The notes below the pieces were generated by a model. It was not told the origin of the DNA. It saw nothing but the letters and a program-made list of their open reading frames with translations, and made no database searches. Shown piece by piece: positions 9,882 to 18,357 of a stretch of DNA of 64,000 nt. Every line of letters starts with the position of its first letter. Position 1 is the first letter of the stretch. This DNA is from Motilibacter rhizosphaerae. Lineage in GTDB: Bacteria; Actinomycetota; Actinomycetes; Motilibacterales; Motilibacteraceae. Location of the stretch: assembly GCF_004216915.1 (NCBI RefSeq), contig NZ_SGXD01000001.1, forward strand, positions 857,013-921,012. The letters run 5' to 3'. Both the position numbers and the translations under genes were made by a program.

Positions 9882-10319
9882 GTGACCGAACCGCCCTCCT
9901 CGTCCTCGTCCTGGCAGGAGCAGCGCCGGGCGGCGGCGGAGGGCCTGGCGGACGCCGCGGCCCGCAAGCGGGCGGCCGAGGCGGAGCAGGCCGCCGCCCT
10001 GCTGCGGGAGTTCGCCGCCCAGGCGCGCTCCCGCGGACTGAGGACGGCGCAGCTCGCGGCGCGCGGGCACGACGGTCGCTCGACGTACCGCACGGGCGTG
10101 GAGGGCTGGTACCTCCGCCGCAACCACACGCTGGGCGTCGGCCTCGACGGCGCGTTCTACGTCCTCACCGTGCCCGGCGGGCTGCGGGCGCGCTTCCGCG
10201 GCGTGGAGCTCGCCGCGTCGGACCCGCCCCTGGTCGTGGGCGCCGGCGGCCGCGACGGCGAGTCCATCGCCCTGCCCGAGCTCATCGCGCTGCGCCTCGC
10301 GGCGGGCGACGACTGGTAG
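9882..10319 (+). CDS. Hypothetical protein with Ala-rich helical N-terminus
   Basis: A 145-residue protein I do not recognise. Residues 1-55 are Ala/Arg/Glu-rich and probably a long helix or coiled coil. The rest is beta-rich with Trp-Tyr (EGWYLRRNHTLGVGLDG) and could be a small barrel. GTG at 9882 was chosen over the in-frame GTG at 9873 because a TAGCGT -10 at 9869-9874 places the transcription start at about 9882; the earlier GTG would lie inside the promoter. The PP2C gene follows on the same strand but appears to have its own promoter. Confidence 0.7.
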   Translation: MTEPPSSSSSWQEQRRAAAEGLADAAARKRAAEAEQAAALLREFAAQARSRGLRTAQLAARGHDGRSTYRTGVEGWYLRRNHTLGVGLDGAFYVLTVPGGLRARFRGVELAASDPPLVVGAGGRDGESIALPELIALRLAAGDDW

Positions 10320-10413
10320 TCCGTGGGCTCGACGGGAGTCGCTGGGGCCCCGGCCCTAGGCTGGGATCATCGACGACCGCCTCCCCCGCTGGCTGCGCGC
10401 GTTCCGGCAGGAC

Positions 10414-11505
10414 GTGCGCTCGCCCCGGCGCGCGTGGCTGCTCACGGCGGCGCTCGGCTCCGTCGTCCTCATCACCCTCGTCCAGGACGGGCTCGGCTCG
10501 CGGCTCGTCGTGGTGCCCTGGCTGGCGATCGGACCGTTCGCCGCGTCGCTCGTCTTCCGGTGGTGGACCACGCTGCTGGTCTCGGTCGTCTCGGTCGGGG
10601 CGGTCGTGCTGCTCAGCGGCACGCTCGTGGGGGACCTCGACACCCACCAGGGGATGATCCGCGTTGCGGGCAGCACGGCGCTGGTCGGCTTCGCCGTGGT
10701 GAGCGCCGAGATCCGGACCCGGCGCGAGGACCACATCCGCCGGGTCACCGAGGTGGCCGCCGTCGCGCAGGCGACGATCATCCACCCGGTGCCCGCCACG
10801 GTCGGCGGGCTCAACCTGCACTCGCGCTACGTCAGCGCGAGCGCCGAGGCCCTCGTCGGCGGCGACCTGTACGACGTGGTGGCCGTCGACTCCGGCGTCC
10901 GGCTGCTGCTCGGCGACGCCCGCGGCAAGGGGCTCGAGGCCGTGCACACCGCAGCCGCCGTGCTCTCCGCCTTCCGGGCGGCCGCCCCCCGTCCCGAGGT
11001 CGACCTCGGCGAGCTCGCGCGGCGCGTGGACGCGGCCATCGCGGCCCGCGCCCGCGACGAGGACTTCGTCACCGCGGTGCTCGCCGAGATCGGGCCCGAC
11101 GGCGCGCTGACCCTCGTGAACTGCGGCCACCCGGAGCCGCTGCGGCTCACCGCCGGCTCGGCGCCCGAGCCGCTCGGCTCGCGGCCGACGGTGCCGCTCG
11201 GGCTGGGGGTGGACCCCGAGCCGGAGCGGTTCGTGCTGGCCCCCGGCGACCGGCTGCTGCTCTACACCGACGGCCTGCCGGAGGCGCGGGACCGGTCGGG
11301 GGAGTTCTACGACCTGGTCCAGGCCGCCACGCTGCTGACCCCGCGGCCGGGCTCCAGCGGGCCGGCGGGCGCCGAGCACGCGCTCGACGAGCTCATGGCG
11401 ACGGTGACCGACCACGTCGGCGGCCTGCTGACCGACGACGTGGCCGTGCTCCTCGTCGAGCTGCCGCACCCGACCCTCAGCGCCACGAGCGCCACCGCGT
11501 CCTGA
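10414..11505 (+). CDS. PP2C/SpoIIE-type serine phosphatase, membrane-anchored
   Basis: A protein of at least 363 residues with about three N-terminal membrane helices (residues 8-90 of the GTG-started form), then a PP2C-like SpoIIE domain. Metal-binding acidic motifs are visible: GGDLYDVV, LLLGDARGKGLEA and the late LLLYTDGLPEARD. Such phosphatases dephosphorylate anti-sigma antagonists or similar regulators. An in-frame TAG at 10357 limits the upstream reach. Codons between 10366 and 10413 read like protein, and a TAGGCT -10 (10357-10362) places the transcription start at an ATC codon (10369), so the true N-terminus may begin about 15 residues upstream at a non-standard start. GTG 10414 is the conservative choice. 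Confidence 0.82.
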   Translation: MRSPRRAWLLTAALGSVVLITLVQDGLGSRLVVVPWLAIGPFAASLVFRWWTTLLVSVVSVGAVVLLSGTLVGDLDTHQGMIRVAGSTALVGFAVVSAEIRTRREDHIRRVTEVAAVAQATIIHPVPATVGGLNLHSRYVSASAEALVGGDLYDVVAVDSGVRLLLGDARGKGLEAVHTAAAVLSAFRAAAPRPEVDLGELARRVDAAIAARARDEDFVTAVLAEIGPDGALTLVNCGHPEPLRLTAGSAPEPLGSRPTVPLGLGVDPEPERFVLAPGDRLLLYTDGLPEARDRSGEFYDLVQAATLLTPRPGSSGPAGAEHALDELMATVTDHVGGLLTDDVAVLLVELPHPTLSATSATAS

Positions 11506-13879
11506 GGGCGGCGAGGCCGGCCAGCCGCTGCTCGTAGCGCGCGCCGACCGCCAGCAGGGCGCAGCCGAGCACGGCCAGCACGAGCCAGCGCGGCAGCGCC
11601 GCGACCGCGGGGCCCACCTGGTCGAGCGCGTCGACGACGAGGACACCGCCGCCCACCGCGAGCGGGGCCTGCAGCCGGGACCGCGCCCCCACGAGCGTCA
11701 CGGCCGCCGCGGCCACGGCCACGGCGAGCGGGCGCGCCGCACCCGGCTCCGACAGTCCCTGGAGCAGGCTCGGGACGAGCCCGACGAGCAGCGCCGGTCC
11801 GTACGCGGTCCACGAGCGGGCGTCGGACGACCTCCGCCCGAGCAGGGCGCCCGCGACAGCGAGCGCGACGGCCGGCGGCAGGGTGTACGCCTCGACGAGC
11901 CGGACCTCCGCGCCGTCCAGCCGCGACCAGGTCGCCGCCGTCAGCAGCAGCCCGGCGACCCAGCCGACCGACCGGCGCTCCGGCACCAGGGCGACCAGGG
12001 CGGCTGCGGCACCGGCCAGGGCGAGGGCGGCGGAGACCGCGGGCTCGAGCTCCTGCTGGCCCACGACGAGCCCGGCGAGGAGGCCCACCGCCACCGCTGC
12101 CAGCTCGGTCGGGCGGTCCCGGGTCCAGGCGGCGAGGACGACGCCGGCCGCCGCGACCGCGACGGGGGCGAGCGCCGCCCACGCGGGTGCCGCGCCGGCC
12201 GAGTGCGCCGCTGCGGCGGCAGCGAGCGCGCCGGCCGCGAGGGCGGACGGCAGGGCAACCGGGCGCTCCGCCGGGCTCCGCCGCGCGAGCAGGAGCGCGG
12301 CGAGCGCCCCGAGGGAGGCGACGACCGCGGTCAGGCGGGCGTCCCCGGCCGCCCAGGCGAGGCCGACGGTGGCGACGGAAGCTCCGGCCAGCCGCTCCCA
12401 CCTGCTCCGCACGAGCAGCGCGGCGGCGCTCCCCACCAGCGCGAGGCCGACGGCGGCGGCGTCCGTGCGCAGCCCCGCGAGCAGCGGGACGAGCACGACC
12501 GCCGCGGAAATCAGCCCCGCCGCGGCAGCGCGCGCCACCGGACGCCGCTCGGCCGCGTCCCGTGCGGCGAGCAGGGCCAGACCGGCGCCGAGCAGGAGGG
12601 TGGCCACCAGACCGGCGCTCACGTCCAGGTCGGCGTACGCGGTGGTGGCCACCGCGTGCGGCAGCGTCCAGTCCCGGCTGCGGTCGAGGGCGGTGAGCGG
12701 AGCGGCGAGCGCTGCGGCCAGGGCGGGCAGCGTGCCGAGGGCGGCGCAGCCGGCGGCGAGCAGGGCGGCGCACCGCGTACCCGCCCGGGCGAGGAGGGGG
12801 AGCCGGTGGCCGGCCGCGGCGCCCCACAGCACCACGGCGAGCAAGGCGACCAGCGCGAGGACCCGGTCGGCGGCGAGGCGGTGGCCGGCGGCTGCGGTGA
12901 CGGCAGCGACGAGGGCGAGGGGGGCCGCGGCGTACCCGACGAGGGCGGCGCGCGGCTTCACCGCGCGGGCCGCGGCGGTGGCGGCAGCGGCGGCGAGCAC
13001 GGCAGCGGCGACGGCCGTGGCGGACCCGCCGCCGAGGGCGGCCGCGCCCGGGTCGGCGAGGACCACCGTCGCCGTGAGGAGCGCGGCGCCCCACAGCACC
13101 ACGGCCGTGACGCGCGCGGTCCAGCGCGACGAGCGGTGCCCCAGCGCGGGGACGAGCACGAGCAGGAAGGCGCTGCCGAGGACGGGGGCCAGGCCGCGCG
13201 CGGGCGTGCCGACCGCGTCTCCCAGCACCCAGCTCGCGCCGCCGAGGGCGAGCGCGGCGCCGGTGGCGGGCGTGCGGAGCCTGCTCCTGCGACCGGTCAG
13301 CGCCGCCGCGCCGAGGGCGCCCAGCACCCCGGCCCACCAGGCCGCCGGCGGGACCTGCCCGAGGGCGGGGGTGGCGGCGCGCGCGGCGTACGCGTCGAGC
13401 AGGAGCAGCAGGGCCGTGAGCACGGCGAGCGCCTCCGCGGTGCGCGGCAGCCCGCGGGCGAGCACCTGGCGGCAGGCGCCGGCGGCCGCGGCGGTGACCG
13501 CCACGAGGACGGCGGCGCGGCCGGCGATGCCGAGCCCGCCCCACGAGACGACGGTGAAGGCCAGTGCCGCGGTGCCGAGCAGCAGGGCGCCGAGCGCGAC
13601 GAGCACCTGCTGGACGCTGCGCGGCGAGGCCTCCGGGCGCAGCGCAGGCGCGGGGCGCACTGCGACGGGCAGCGCGCGCAGGAGGTCGGCCCGGCGCAGC
13701 AGCAGCTGCGCGGCGTCCCGGGAGACGCCGGCGAGCTCGGTGCCCGCGGGGCTCGCGAGCCGGGCGCCGCAGGCGGAGCACGTGCTGCCCCGCAGCGGGG
13801 TCCCGCAGACGGGGCACGTCGAGGTGTCGAGCAGGCGCGCCGCGAGGGCGGCCTCGTCGAGGGGAGCGGTCCGGTGCAT
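11477..13879 (-). CDS. Large polytopic membrane protein with N-terminal zinc ribbon
   Basis: About 800 residues. Near the N-terminus are two CxxC knuckles (CPVCGTPLRGSTCSACG), a rubredoxin-like zinc ribbon. After roughly residue 85 the protein is a long series of Ala/Leu/Val-rich helices, probably more than 20 membrane spans. This layout resembles the actinobacterial SCO7613 C-terminal-domain membrane proteins; function unknown. The ATG at 13879 was chosen because the upstream extension is Arg/Pro-rich and lacks the pattern. The 3' end overlaps the convergent PP2C gene by 29 bases. It is divergent from the histidine kinase. Confidence 0.75.
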   Translation of the reverse strand: MHRTAPLDEAALAARLLDTSTCPVCGTPLRGSTCSACGARLASPAGTELAGVSRDAAQLLLRRADLLRALPVAVRPAPALRPEASPRSVQQVLVALGALLLGTAALAFTVVSWGGLGIAGRAAVLVAVTAAAAGACRQVLARGLPRTAEALAVLTALLLLLDAYAARAATPALGQVPPAAWWAGVLGALGAAALTGRRSRLRTPATGAALALGGASWVLGDAVGTPARGLAPVLGSAFLLVLVPALGHRSSRWTARVTAVVLWGAALLTATVVLADPGAAALGGGSATAVAAAVLAAAAATAAARAVKPRAALVGYAAAPLALVAAVTAAAGHRLAADRVLALVALLAVVLWGAAAGHRLPLLARAGTRCAALLAAGCAALGTLPALAAALAAPLTALDRSRDWTLPHAVATTAYADLDVSAGLVATLLLGAGLALLAARDAAERRPVARAAAAGLISAAVVLVPLLAGLRTDAAAVGLALVGSAAALLVRSRWERLAGASVATVGLAWAAGDARLTAVVASLGALAALLLARRSPAERPVALPSALAAGALAAAAAAHSAGAAPAWAALAPVAVAAAGVVLAAWTRDRPTELAAVAVGLLAGLVVGQQELEPAVSAALALAGAAAALVALVPERRSVGWVAGLLLTAATWSRLDGAEVRLVEAYTLPPAVALAVAGALLGRRSSDARSWTAYGPALLVGLVPSLLQGLSEPGAARPLAVAVAAAAVTLVGARSRLQAPLAVGGGVLVVDALDQVGPAVAALPRWLVLAVLGCALLAVGARYEQRLAGLAALRTRWRSWR

Positions 13880-13965
13880 GCGTCCACCGTCGTCGCCCGG
13901 GCGGGGGCGGCGCCTGAGCACGCGTACTCATCCCCGCTGGTGCACCTCTCCGCCACGATGGGGGT

Positions 13966-15078
13966 GTGACCGGCGTCGATGGCGTGCAGTGGCGGACCCT
14001 CGCGGGCTTCCGCGCGCTCGCCCTCGCGTACGCCGTGGTGCTCTACGCCCGCGCGGAGGCCCACTACCGGCACCCGGTCGGCGGCTGGCTCGTCCTGCTG
14101 GTCCTGCTCGCGTGGACGGCGGCGGCCCCGGTGGCGTACGCAGCGCGCCGGTCCCGCGGCCCCGCCCTCGGGGTCGAGCTCGCGCTGGCGGTCGGCGCCC
14201 TGCTCGCGACGCGCGCGCTGGACGACCCGGCGCGGGTGGAGGCGGGCGCGCAGACCCTCCCCGTGGTGTGGCCGGCGGCCGCGGTCATCGCCTGGGCCCT
14301 GCTGCTCGGGTGGAGGGGCGGGCTCGCGGCGGCGCTGTGCGTCGCGGCGGCGGGCGTGCTGGAGCGGGGGTCGTTCGCGCAGACCACGCTGCACAACAGC
14401 GTGCTGCTCGTGCTCGCGGGCGTGCTGCTCGGCGCCTCGTCGACGCTCGCGCGGGGCGCGCAGCGCGAGCTGGCGGCGTCGCGCGCCGCGGAGGCGGCCC
14501 TCCGCGAGCGCGAGCGGCTGGGCCGCGCCGTCCACGACGGCACCCTGCAGGTGCTGGCGCTCGTCGCCCGGCAGACCGCCGGCTCGCCCGACCCCGAGCT
14601 CGCCGGGCTGGGCCGCGCCGCGGCCGAGCAGGAGCGCGCGCTGCGGACCCTGGTGTCACGCGCACCGGCTCCACGAGGTGGGGGCACCGCCGACCTCGCG
14701 GCCCTGCTCGGCGCCCTGGCCGCGGACGGCGTGGTCGTCGCCGTCCCGGCGGAGCCGGTCCCCCTGGCGGCAGGCCGCGCGGGCGAGCTCGTCGCCGCGG
14801 TGCAGGCGGCGCTCGACAACGTCCGCCACCACGCCGGCCCCGGCGCCCGGGCGTGGGTGCTGCTCGAGGACCTGGGGGACGAGGTCGTCGTCACGGTGCG
14901 CGACGACGGGGCGGGCTTCGCGGCGGGGCGGCTGGAGGACGCGGAGCGGCAGGGCCGGCTCGGCGTACGCGGCTCGATCGTCGGCCGCGCCCGCGACCTC
15001 GGCGGCACGGCGACGCTGACGAGCACGCCGGGGGAGGGCACCGAGGTGGAGCTGGTCGTGCCGAGGGAGGCGACGTGA
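13966..15078 (+). CDS. NarL-type sensor histidine kinase
   Basis: A 370-residue membrane sensor kinase. About five hydrophobic segments occupy residues 20-165. The HisKA_3 dimerisation domain carries the phospho-acceptor His in RLGRAVHDGTLQVLALVAR, and the ATPase domain has the N box ALDNVRHHAGP and G-box elements DDGAGF and GVRGSIVGRA. The GTG start is six bases after a CACGAT hexamer (13954-13959), so it appears leaderless. Its stop overlaps the start of the response regulator by four bases, making a co-translated two-component pair. The signal is unknown. Confidence 0.9.
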   Translation: MTGVDGVQWRTLAGFRALALAYAVVLYARAEAHYRHPVGGWLVLLVLLAWTAAAPVAYAARRSRGPALGVELALAVGALLATRALDDPARVEAGAQTLPVVWPAAAVIAWALLLGWRGGLAAALCVAAAGVLERGSFAQTTLHNSVLLVLAGVLLGASSTLARGAQRELAASRAAEAALRERERLGRAVHDGTLQVLALVARQTAGSPDPELAGLGRAAAEQERALRTLVSRAPAPRGGGTADLAALLGALAADGVVVAVPAEPVPLAAGRAGELVAAVQAALDNVRHHAGPGARAWVLLEDLGDEVVVTVRDDGAGFAAGRLEDAERQGRLGVRGSIVGRARDLGGTATLTSTPGEGTEVELVVPREAT

Positions 15079-15725
15079 GCGGCGGGCCGGTGCGCGTGAT
15101 GGTGGTCGACGACCACCCCATGTGGCGCGACGCCGTCGGCCGCGACCTCGCGGACGCGGGGTACGACGTGGTCGCGACGGCACCCGACGCAGCCTCGGCG
15201 CTGCGCCGGCTGCCCGCCGCGCGGCCGGACGTGCTGCTGCTCGACCTGCAGCTCCCCGACCGCTCCGGGGTCGAGGTCGCGCGGGAGCTCGCCGCTCGCG
15301 GGGGCGGCCCCCGCATCCTCGTGCTGTCCGCGTCCGGTGAGCAGGACGACGTGCTCGAGGCGGTCAAGGCCGGCGCGACCGGCTACCTGGTGAAGTCGGC
15401 GTCCCGCGAGGAGCTGCTCGCCGCGGTCGCGGCGACAGCTGCCGGGGAGGCGGTCTTCACCCCCGGGCTGGCCGGGCTCGTGCTGGGGGAGTTCCGGCGC
15501 ACGTCAGCGGCGCCCGCCGACGAGGAGCAGGCGCCGCTGACGCCGCGCGAGACCGAGGTGCTGCGCATGGTGGCGAAGGGGCTGTCGTCCCGCCAGATCG
15601 CCGAGCGGCTCGTGCTCTCGCACCGCACGGTGCAGAACCACACGCAGAACATCCTCGGGAAGCTGCAGATGAACAACCGCGCCCAGCTCGTGCGCTACGC
15701 GATCGAGCGCGGCATCGAGGAGTGA
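15075..15725 (+). CDS. NarL/FixJ-family response regulator
   Basis: A 216-residue DNA-binding response regulator partnered with the kinase it overlaps. The receiver domain has the acidic pair VVDDHP, the phospho-acceptor Asp in DVLLLDLQLP, and the conserved Lys in GYLVKSA. The C-terminal LuxR-type HTH is LTPRETEVLRMVAKGLSSRQ with the recognition helix in LSHRTVQNHTQNILGKL. The GTG at 15075 shares bases with the kinase stop (GTGA). Targets unknown. Confidence 0.92.
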   Translation: MSGGPVRVMVVDDHPMWRDAVGRDLADAGYDVVATAPDAASALRRLPAARPDVLLLDLQLPDRSGVEVARELAARGGGPRILVLSASGEQDDVLEAVKAGATGYLVKSASREELLAAVAATAAGEAVFTPGLAGLVLGEFRRTSAAPADEEQAPLTPRETEVLRMVAKGLSSRQIAERLVLSHRTVQNHTQNILGKLQMNNRAQLVRYAIERGIEE

Positions 15726-15726
15726 G

Positions 15727-15843
15727 CTAGCGGCGCGCGCTCGGCGGCGTGAACTGCTCGAGCGTCCAGCGGTCGGCGCGGCGGGCGACGGCGCGCAGGG
15801 CGAGCCGGAGCTCGCGGGGGTCGACGGGGGGCAGGGGGAGCAT
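15727..15843 (-). CDS. Possible 38-residue small protein
   Basis: A short frame reading MLPLPPVDPRELRLALRAVA then an Arg-rich amphipathic segment and WTLEQFTPPSARR. A GGAGG ribosome site lies six bases before the ATG and base use is like its coding neighbours, which argues for a real small gene or the remnant of a longer one. It converges on the response regulator with almost no gap. No family recognised; tentative. Confidence 0.4.
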   Translation of the reverse strand: MLPLPPVDPRELRLALRAVARRADRWTLEQFTPPSARR

Positions 15844-16048
15844 GCGGGCCTCCGGAGGGCGGTCGTGGGGTGCGGCGACTCTGCCTGGGGTGGCGGCTCT
15901 GCCAGGGGCGTCCCGCGGACCGGCCTGTGCCGTGTCCGGGATGTCCGACGGTGTCGGGTCCGCCCGTCTCGTGCAACGCAGACGGGGGGCGGGTCGTTCC
16001 CGCTGGACGCCGCTCCGGCCCCCGGGGGGCTCGCGGAGGGGAGGGAGG
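15844..16048. other. Short intergenic stretch, no gene seen
   Basis: About 205 bases between the small frame at 15843 and the tRNA-Phe gene. It contains no supported reading frame. The G/C run near 16018-16030 could fold as a small hairpin downstream of the tRNA cluster, but I see no clear terminator. Confidence 0.4.
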
Positions 16049-16122
16049 TGGGCAGGGGCGGGGTCGAACCGCCGACCTTCCGCTTTTCAGGCGGACGCTC
16101 GTACCAACTGAGCTACCTGCCC
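16049..16122 (-). tRNA. tRNA-Phe (GAA)
   Basis: A 74-nt cloverleaf on the minus strand. The acceptor stem GGGCAGG pairs with CCTGCCC with A as discriminator. The anticodon loop CTGAAAA sits between TCCGC and GCGGA, giving GAA. The T arm carries GGTTCGA. CCA is not encoded. It is the last of three tRNA genes on this strand. Confidence 0.95.
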
Positions 16123-16169
16123 AGGTGTCCGAGGGCCCGGCACCTGGTGGTGCCGAGCCCGGAGACCTG

Positions 16170-16243
16170 CGACCCCGACGGGACTCGAACCCGCGGCCTT
16201 CGCCGTGACAGGGCGACGCGCTAACCAACTGCGCTACGGGGCC
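16170..16243 (-). tRNA. tRNA-Asp (GTC)
   Basis: A 74-nt cloverleaf. The acceptor stem GGCCCCG pairs with CGGGGTC (one G-U), and the discriminator is G as expected for tRNA-Asp. The anticodon loop CTGTCAC between TCGCC and GGCGA gives GTC. It is the middle member of the Glu-Asp-Phe cluster. Confidence 0.95.
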
Positions 16244-16282
16244 TTGCGCGCACCAGTGTCTCACACCGGAGACCCTGGTCCG

Positions 16283-16355
16283 TACCCCCAACGGGATTCG
16301 AACCCGCGCTGCCGCCTTGAAAGGGCGGTGTCCTGGGCCGCTAGACGATGGGGGC
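16283..16355 (-). tRNA. tRNA-Glu (TTC)
   Basis: A 73-nt cloverleaf. The acceptor stem GCCCCCA pairs with TGGGGGT (terminal G-U), and the discriminator is A. The anticodon loop CTTTCAA between CCGCC and GGCGG gives TTC. It is first in transcription order of the three tRNA genes. Confidence 0.95.
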
Positions 16356-16389
16356 GAGCGACTCGAGACGCAGTGTCGGGACGACTCCG

Positions 16390-17928
16390 TCAGGAGGTCG
16401 GCGCGAGTCTACGGGAGCGCGCGCCGGGCCCGCCAGCCGCGCCGCTGCCGGCCGGCGGCGTCGAGGCGGGGCGCACGACGTGCCGCTCGACGTTGGCGGA
16501 GGCGAGCCCGAGGCCGCCGAGCGTGACGTCGTCCCAGGCCGTCAGCGCGTGGGTGCGCTTGTCGAGGTAGAGCACGGAGAGCTCGACGGGCGTCGGGGAG
16601 TCGTGGTCGAGCCCGCGCAGCCCCGCTCCGCCGGTCGACCCCTCGGTGAACAGCGTGGTCCCGCCGTCGAGCTGCCGGACGTCGCGCTTGTGCGTGTGGC
16701 CGCTGAGCACGAGCGGGACCGCGCCGGCGAGCTCGGCGCCGGCGGTGGGGTCGTGGACGACGACGACGTCGGGGTGCGGGTCGCTCGCGCGCGCGGTCGC
16801 CGCGAGCGCCTGGCCCTGCGCCTGGACGAGCGCGGTGCCCTGCGCATCGGTCCCCGCCGTCTCCTTGTCCGGGGTGAAGCGGGGGTCGGGGGAGCCCAGG
16901 AAGCGGATGCCGTCGACGACCTGCACGCCGGCGCCGTCCAGGACCACGGCGCCCTCCTCCCGGCGTACGGCGCGGACGGTCGCGGCCGAGTCGTGGTTGC
17001 CCTTGACGAAGACGTACGGCACCCCGAGCGTCGAGATCGGCGCGGCGAACCCGTCCTCGAGCCGGCTGCCGTGGTCGGTGAGGTCGCCCGCGTCGACGAC
17101 GAGGTCGATGCCGTACTGCGCGACGGTCGAGCGGATGACCGGCCACGCCGCCGGGTTGAGGTGGATGTCCGAGACCAGCAGCACGCGGGTGTCGGTGTCG
17201 GCCGCGGGGAGCAGCGGCAGGTCACTGGTCGCGGCGTACAGCCGGGAGACGTTGCCGACGAGGCGCGCGAGCTGGTCGCCGTACGCCGTGAAGTCGCCGG
17301 CGATGTCCTCGGCATTGCCGATGAGGCTCGGGGCGCTGGCGAGCAGGCCGGAGTAGCGCGGCTCGCGCAGCGCGCCCTTCTGCAGGGTGAGCGCCGCGCT
17401 CGTCAGCGTGCCCGCGACGAGACCCGCGACGATCGTCGTCGACAGCAGCGCCGTGCGCAGCCGGCGGAAGACGACGAGCCCGAGCACGAACGCGCCGCCC
17501 ATCGCGGCGACCGTCCCCACGGCGAGGACGCGCCCGACGGCCTGGCGGGTGTCGCGCGAGACCTGCCGCGGGAGGCCGGAGAGCAGCCCCGGGTCGTCGA
17601 GGATCCGCCGGGCGGCCACCGGGTCGATGCTCGTGACGTCGACGCGGACCTCGAGCGGGCCGTCGTTGGTGTCGAGCGCGATGGCCCCGAGCGGGGGGAT
17701 CCGCACGACGGTGCCCCCGCTGAGGCTGGGCGCCGCGGAGAGCCGCGCGTGCACCGGGCCCACGGGGAGCGAGACCGAGCCCGCGAGCACCAGCCCGAGC
17801 CAGCCGCCCAGCAGGGCGACGACGACGACGGCGGCGAGGCGGGCGGCCCGGGCGGCACGGGGGTGGCGGTGCGGGTGCTCCGGGTGCTCGGGGGCGGCGG
17901 CGCGCAGCCGGGCGCGCGGCATCCTCAC
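16390..17928 (-). CDS. Membrane-anchored metallophosphoesterase
   Basis: About 512 residues. Hydrophobic helices at residues 25-48 and near 135-180 frame an extracytoplasmic segment. The C-terminal half is a calcineurin-like phosphoesterase with the dimetal motifs in order: SDIHLN, GDLTDHG, GNHD, VVHDP and GHTH. The GTG at 17928 was preferred because GGAGGA lies a normal distance upstream; ATG at 17922 is an alternative. The substrate is unknown. It lies downstream of a possible structured element (18015-18101) that could belong to either strand. Confidence 0.85.
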   Translation of the reverse strand: MRMPRARLRAAAPEHPEHPHRHPRAARAARLAAVVVVALLGGWLGLVLAGSVSLPVGPVHARLSAAPSLSGGTVVRIPPLGAIALDTNDGPLEVRVDVTSIDPVAARRILDDPGLLSGLPRQVSRDTRQAVGRVLAVGTVAAMGGAFVLGLVVFRRLRTALLSTTIVAGLVAGTLTSAALTLQKGALREPRYSGLLASAPSLIGNAEDIAGDFTAYGDQLARLVGNVSRLYAATSDLPLLPAADTDTRVLLVSDIHLNPAAWPVIRSTVAQYGIDLVVDAGDLTDHGSRLEDGFAAPISTLGVPYVFVKGNHDSAATVRAVRREEGAVVLDGAGVQVVDGIRFLGSPDPRFTPDKETAGTDAQGTALVQAQGQALAATARASDPHPDVVVVHDPTAGAELAGAVPLVLSGHTHKRDVRQLDGGTTLFTEGSTGGAGLRGLDHDSPTPVELSVLYLDKRTHALTAWDDVTLGGLGLASANVERHVVRPASTPPAGSGAAGGPGARSRRLAPTS

Positions 17929-18357
17929 GGTCGCGTCCTCCGGGGTCCCGTCACGTGTGGAGCCGTCACGTGGAGAGCATCGGCTCGAGGCTGCGCGACT
18001 GCAGGGCGATGAGGGGTGCCGCACCGGAGAGACGCCTCTCGGCGCAAGGCCGCTCGTAGCGGCGAAGGATGGAGCCCGGGGTCATGCCCCGGTGCGGCAC
18101 CTGGGTCAACGGTGCCGCATCGGCGGGCATTCCGCCACCCCCTCGGGCCCCGGGCACCCGAAGGTGTGACCTGCGCCACTCGCAGCCCGGCCCGGAGCGG
18201 GGCCGGATCCTGATGCAGACTGGGCGGAGTCCGCAGGAGCCGGACGGGTGAACGCCCCTGGGGGCCCACCGTCTCTCCTCCTCGGGGGCAGTGCTCGCGC
18301 ACCGCTCCGCCCGGACCGCACCTCCGCTGCACCTCCACCGGAAGGAACCCCCGCTCC
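17929..18357. other. Intergenic region with promoters and a foldable segment
   Basis: A 429-bp gap between divergent genes. It contains the inverted-repeat segment 18015-18101 listed separately, the GC-rich hairpin CCGGGGTCATGCCCCGG at about 18076-18092, and GGAAGGAAC just before the gene at 18358. No supported coding frame was found. Confidence 0.5.
18015..18101 (+). ncRNA. Candidate structured leader RNA
   Basis: GGTGCCGCACC (18015-18025) pairs perfectly with GGTGCGGCACC (18091-18101), an 11-bp closing stem. Inside are three further hairpins: GAGAG/CTCTC, GCCGCT/AGCGGC with a 3-base loop, and CCGGGG/GCCCCGG. Such a multi-helix junction upstream of a secreted-protein gene suggests a riboswitch-like or other structured leader. 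I compared it by eye with ydaO, glycine, SAM and cobalamin classes and it fits none. The strand is uncertain; the same fold exists on the minus strand upstream of the metallophosphoesterase. Confidence 0.4.

Noticed and set aside
11307..13931. Alternative long frame overlapping the zinc-ribbon membrane protein
   Set aside because: Its translation is Arg/Pro/Gly-rich without domains, while the 11477-13879 frame has a CxxC ribbon and helix pattern.
18015..18101. Known riboswitch (ydaO, glycine or cobalamin)
   Set aside because: The conserved cores of these classes are absent, so it is listed only as an unclassified fold.
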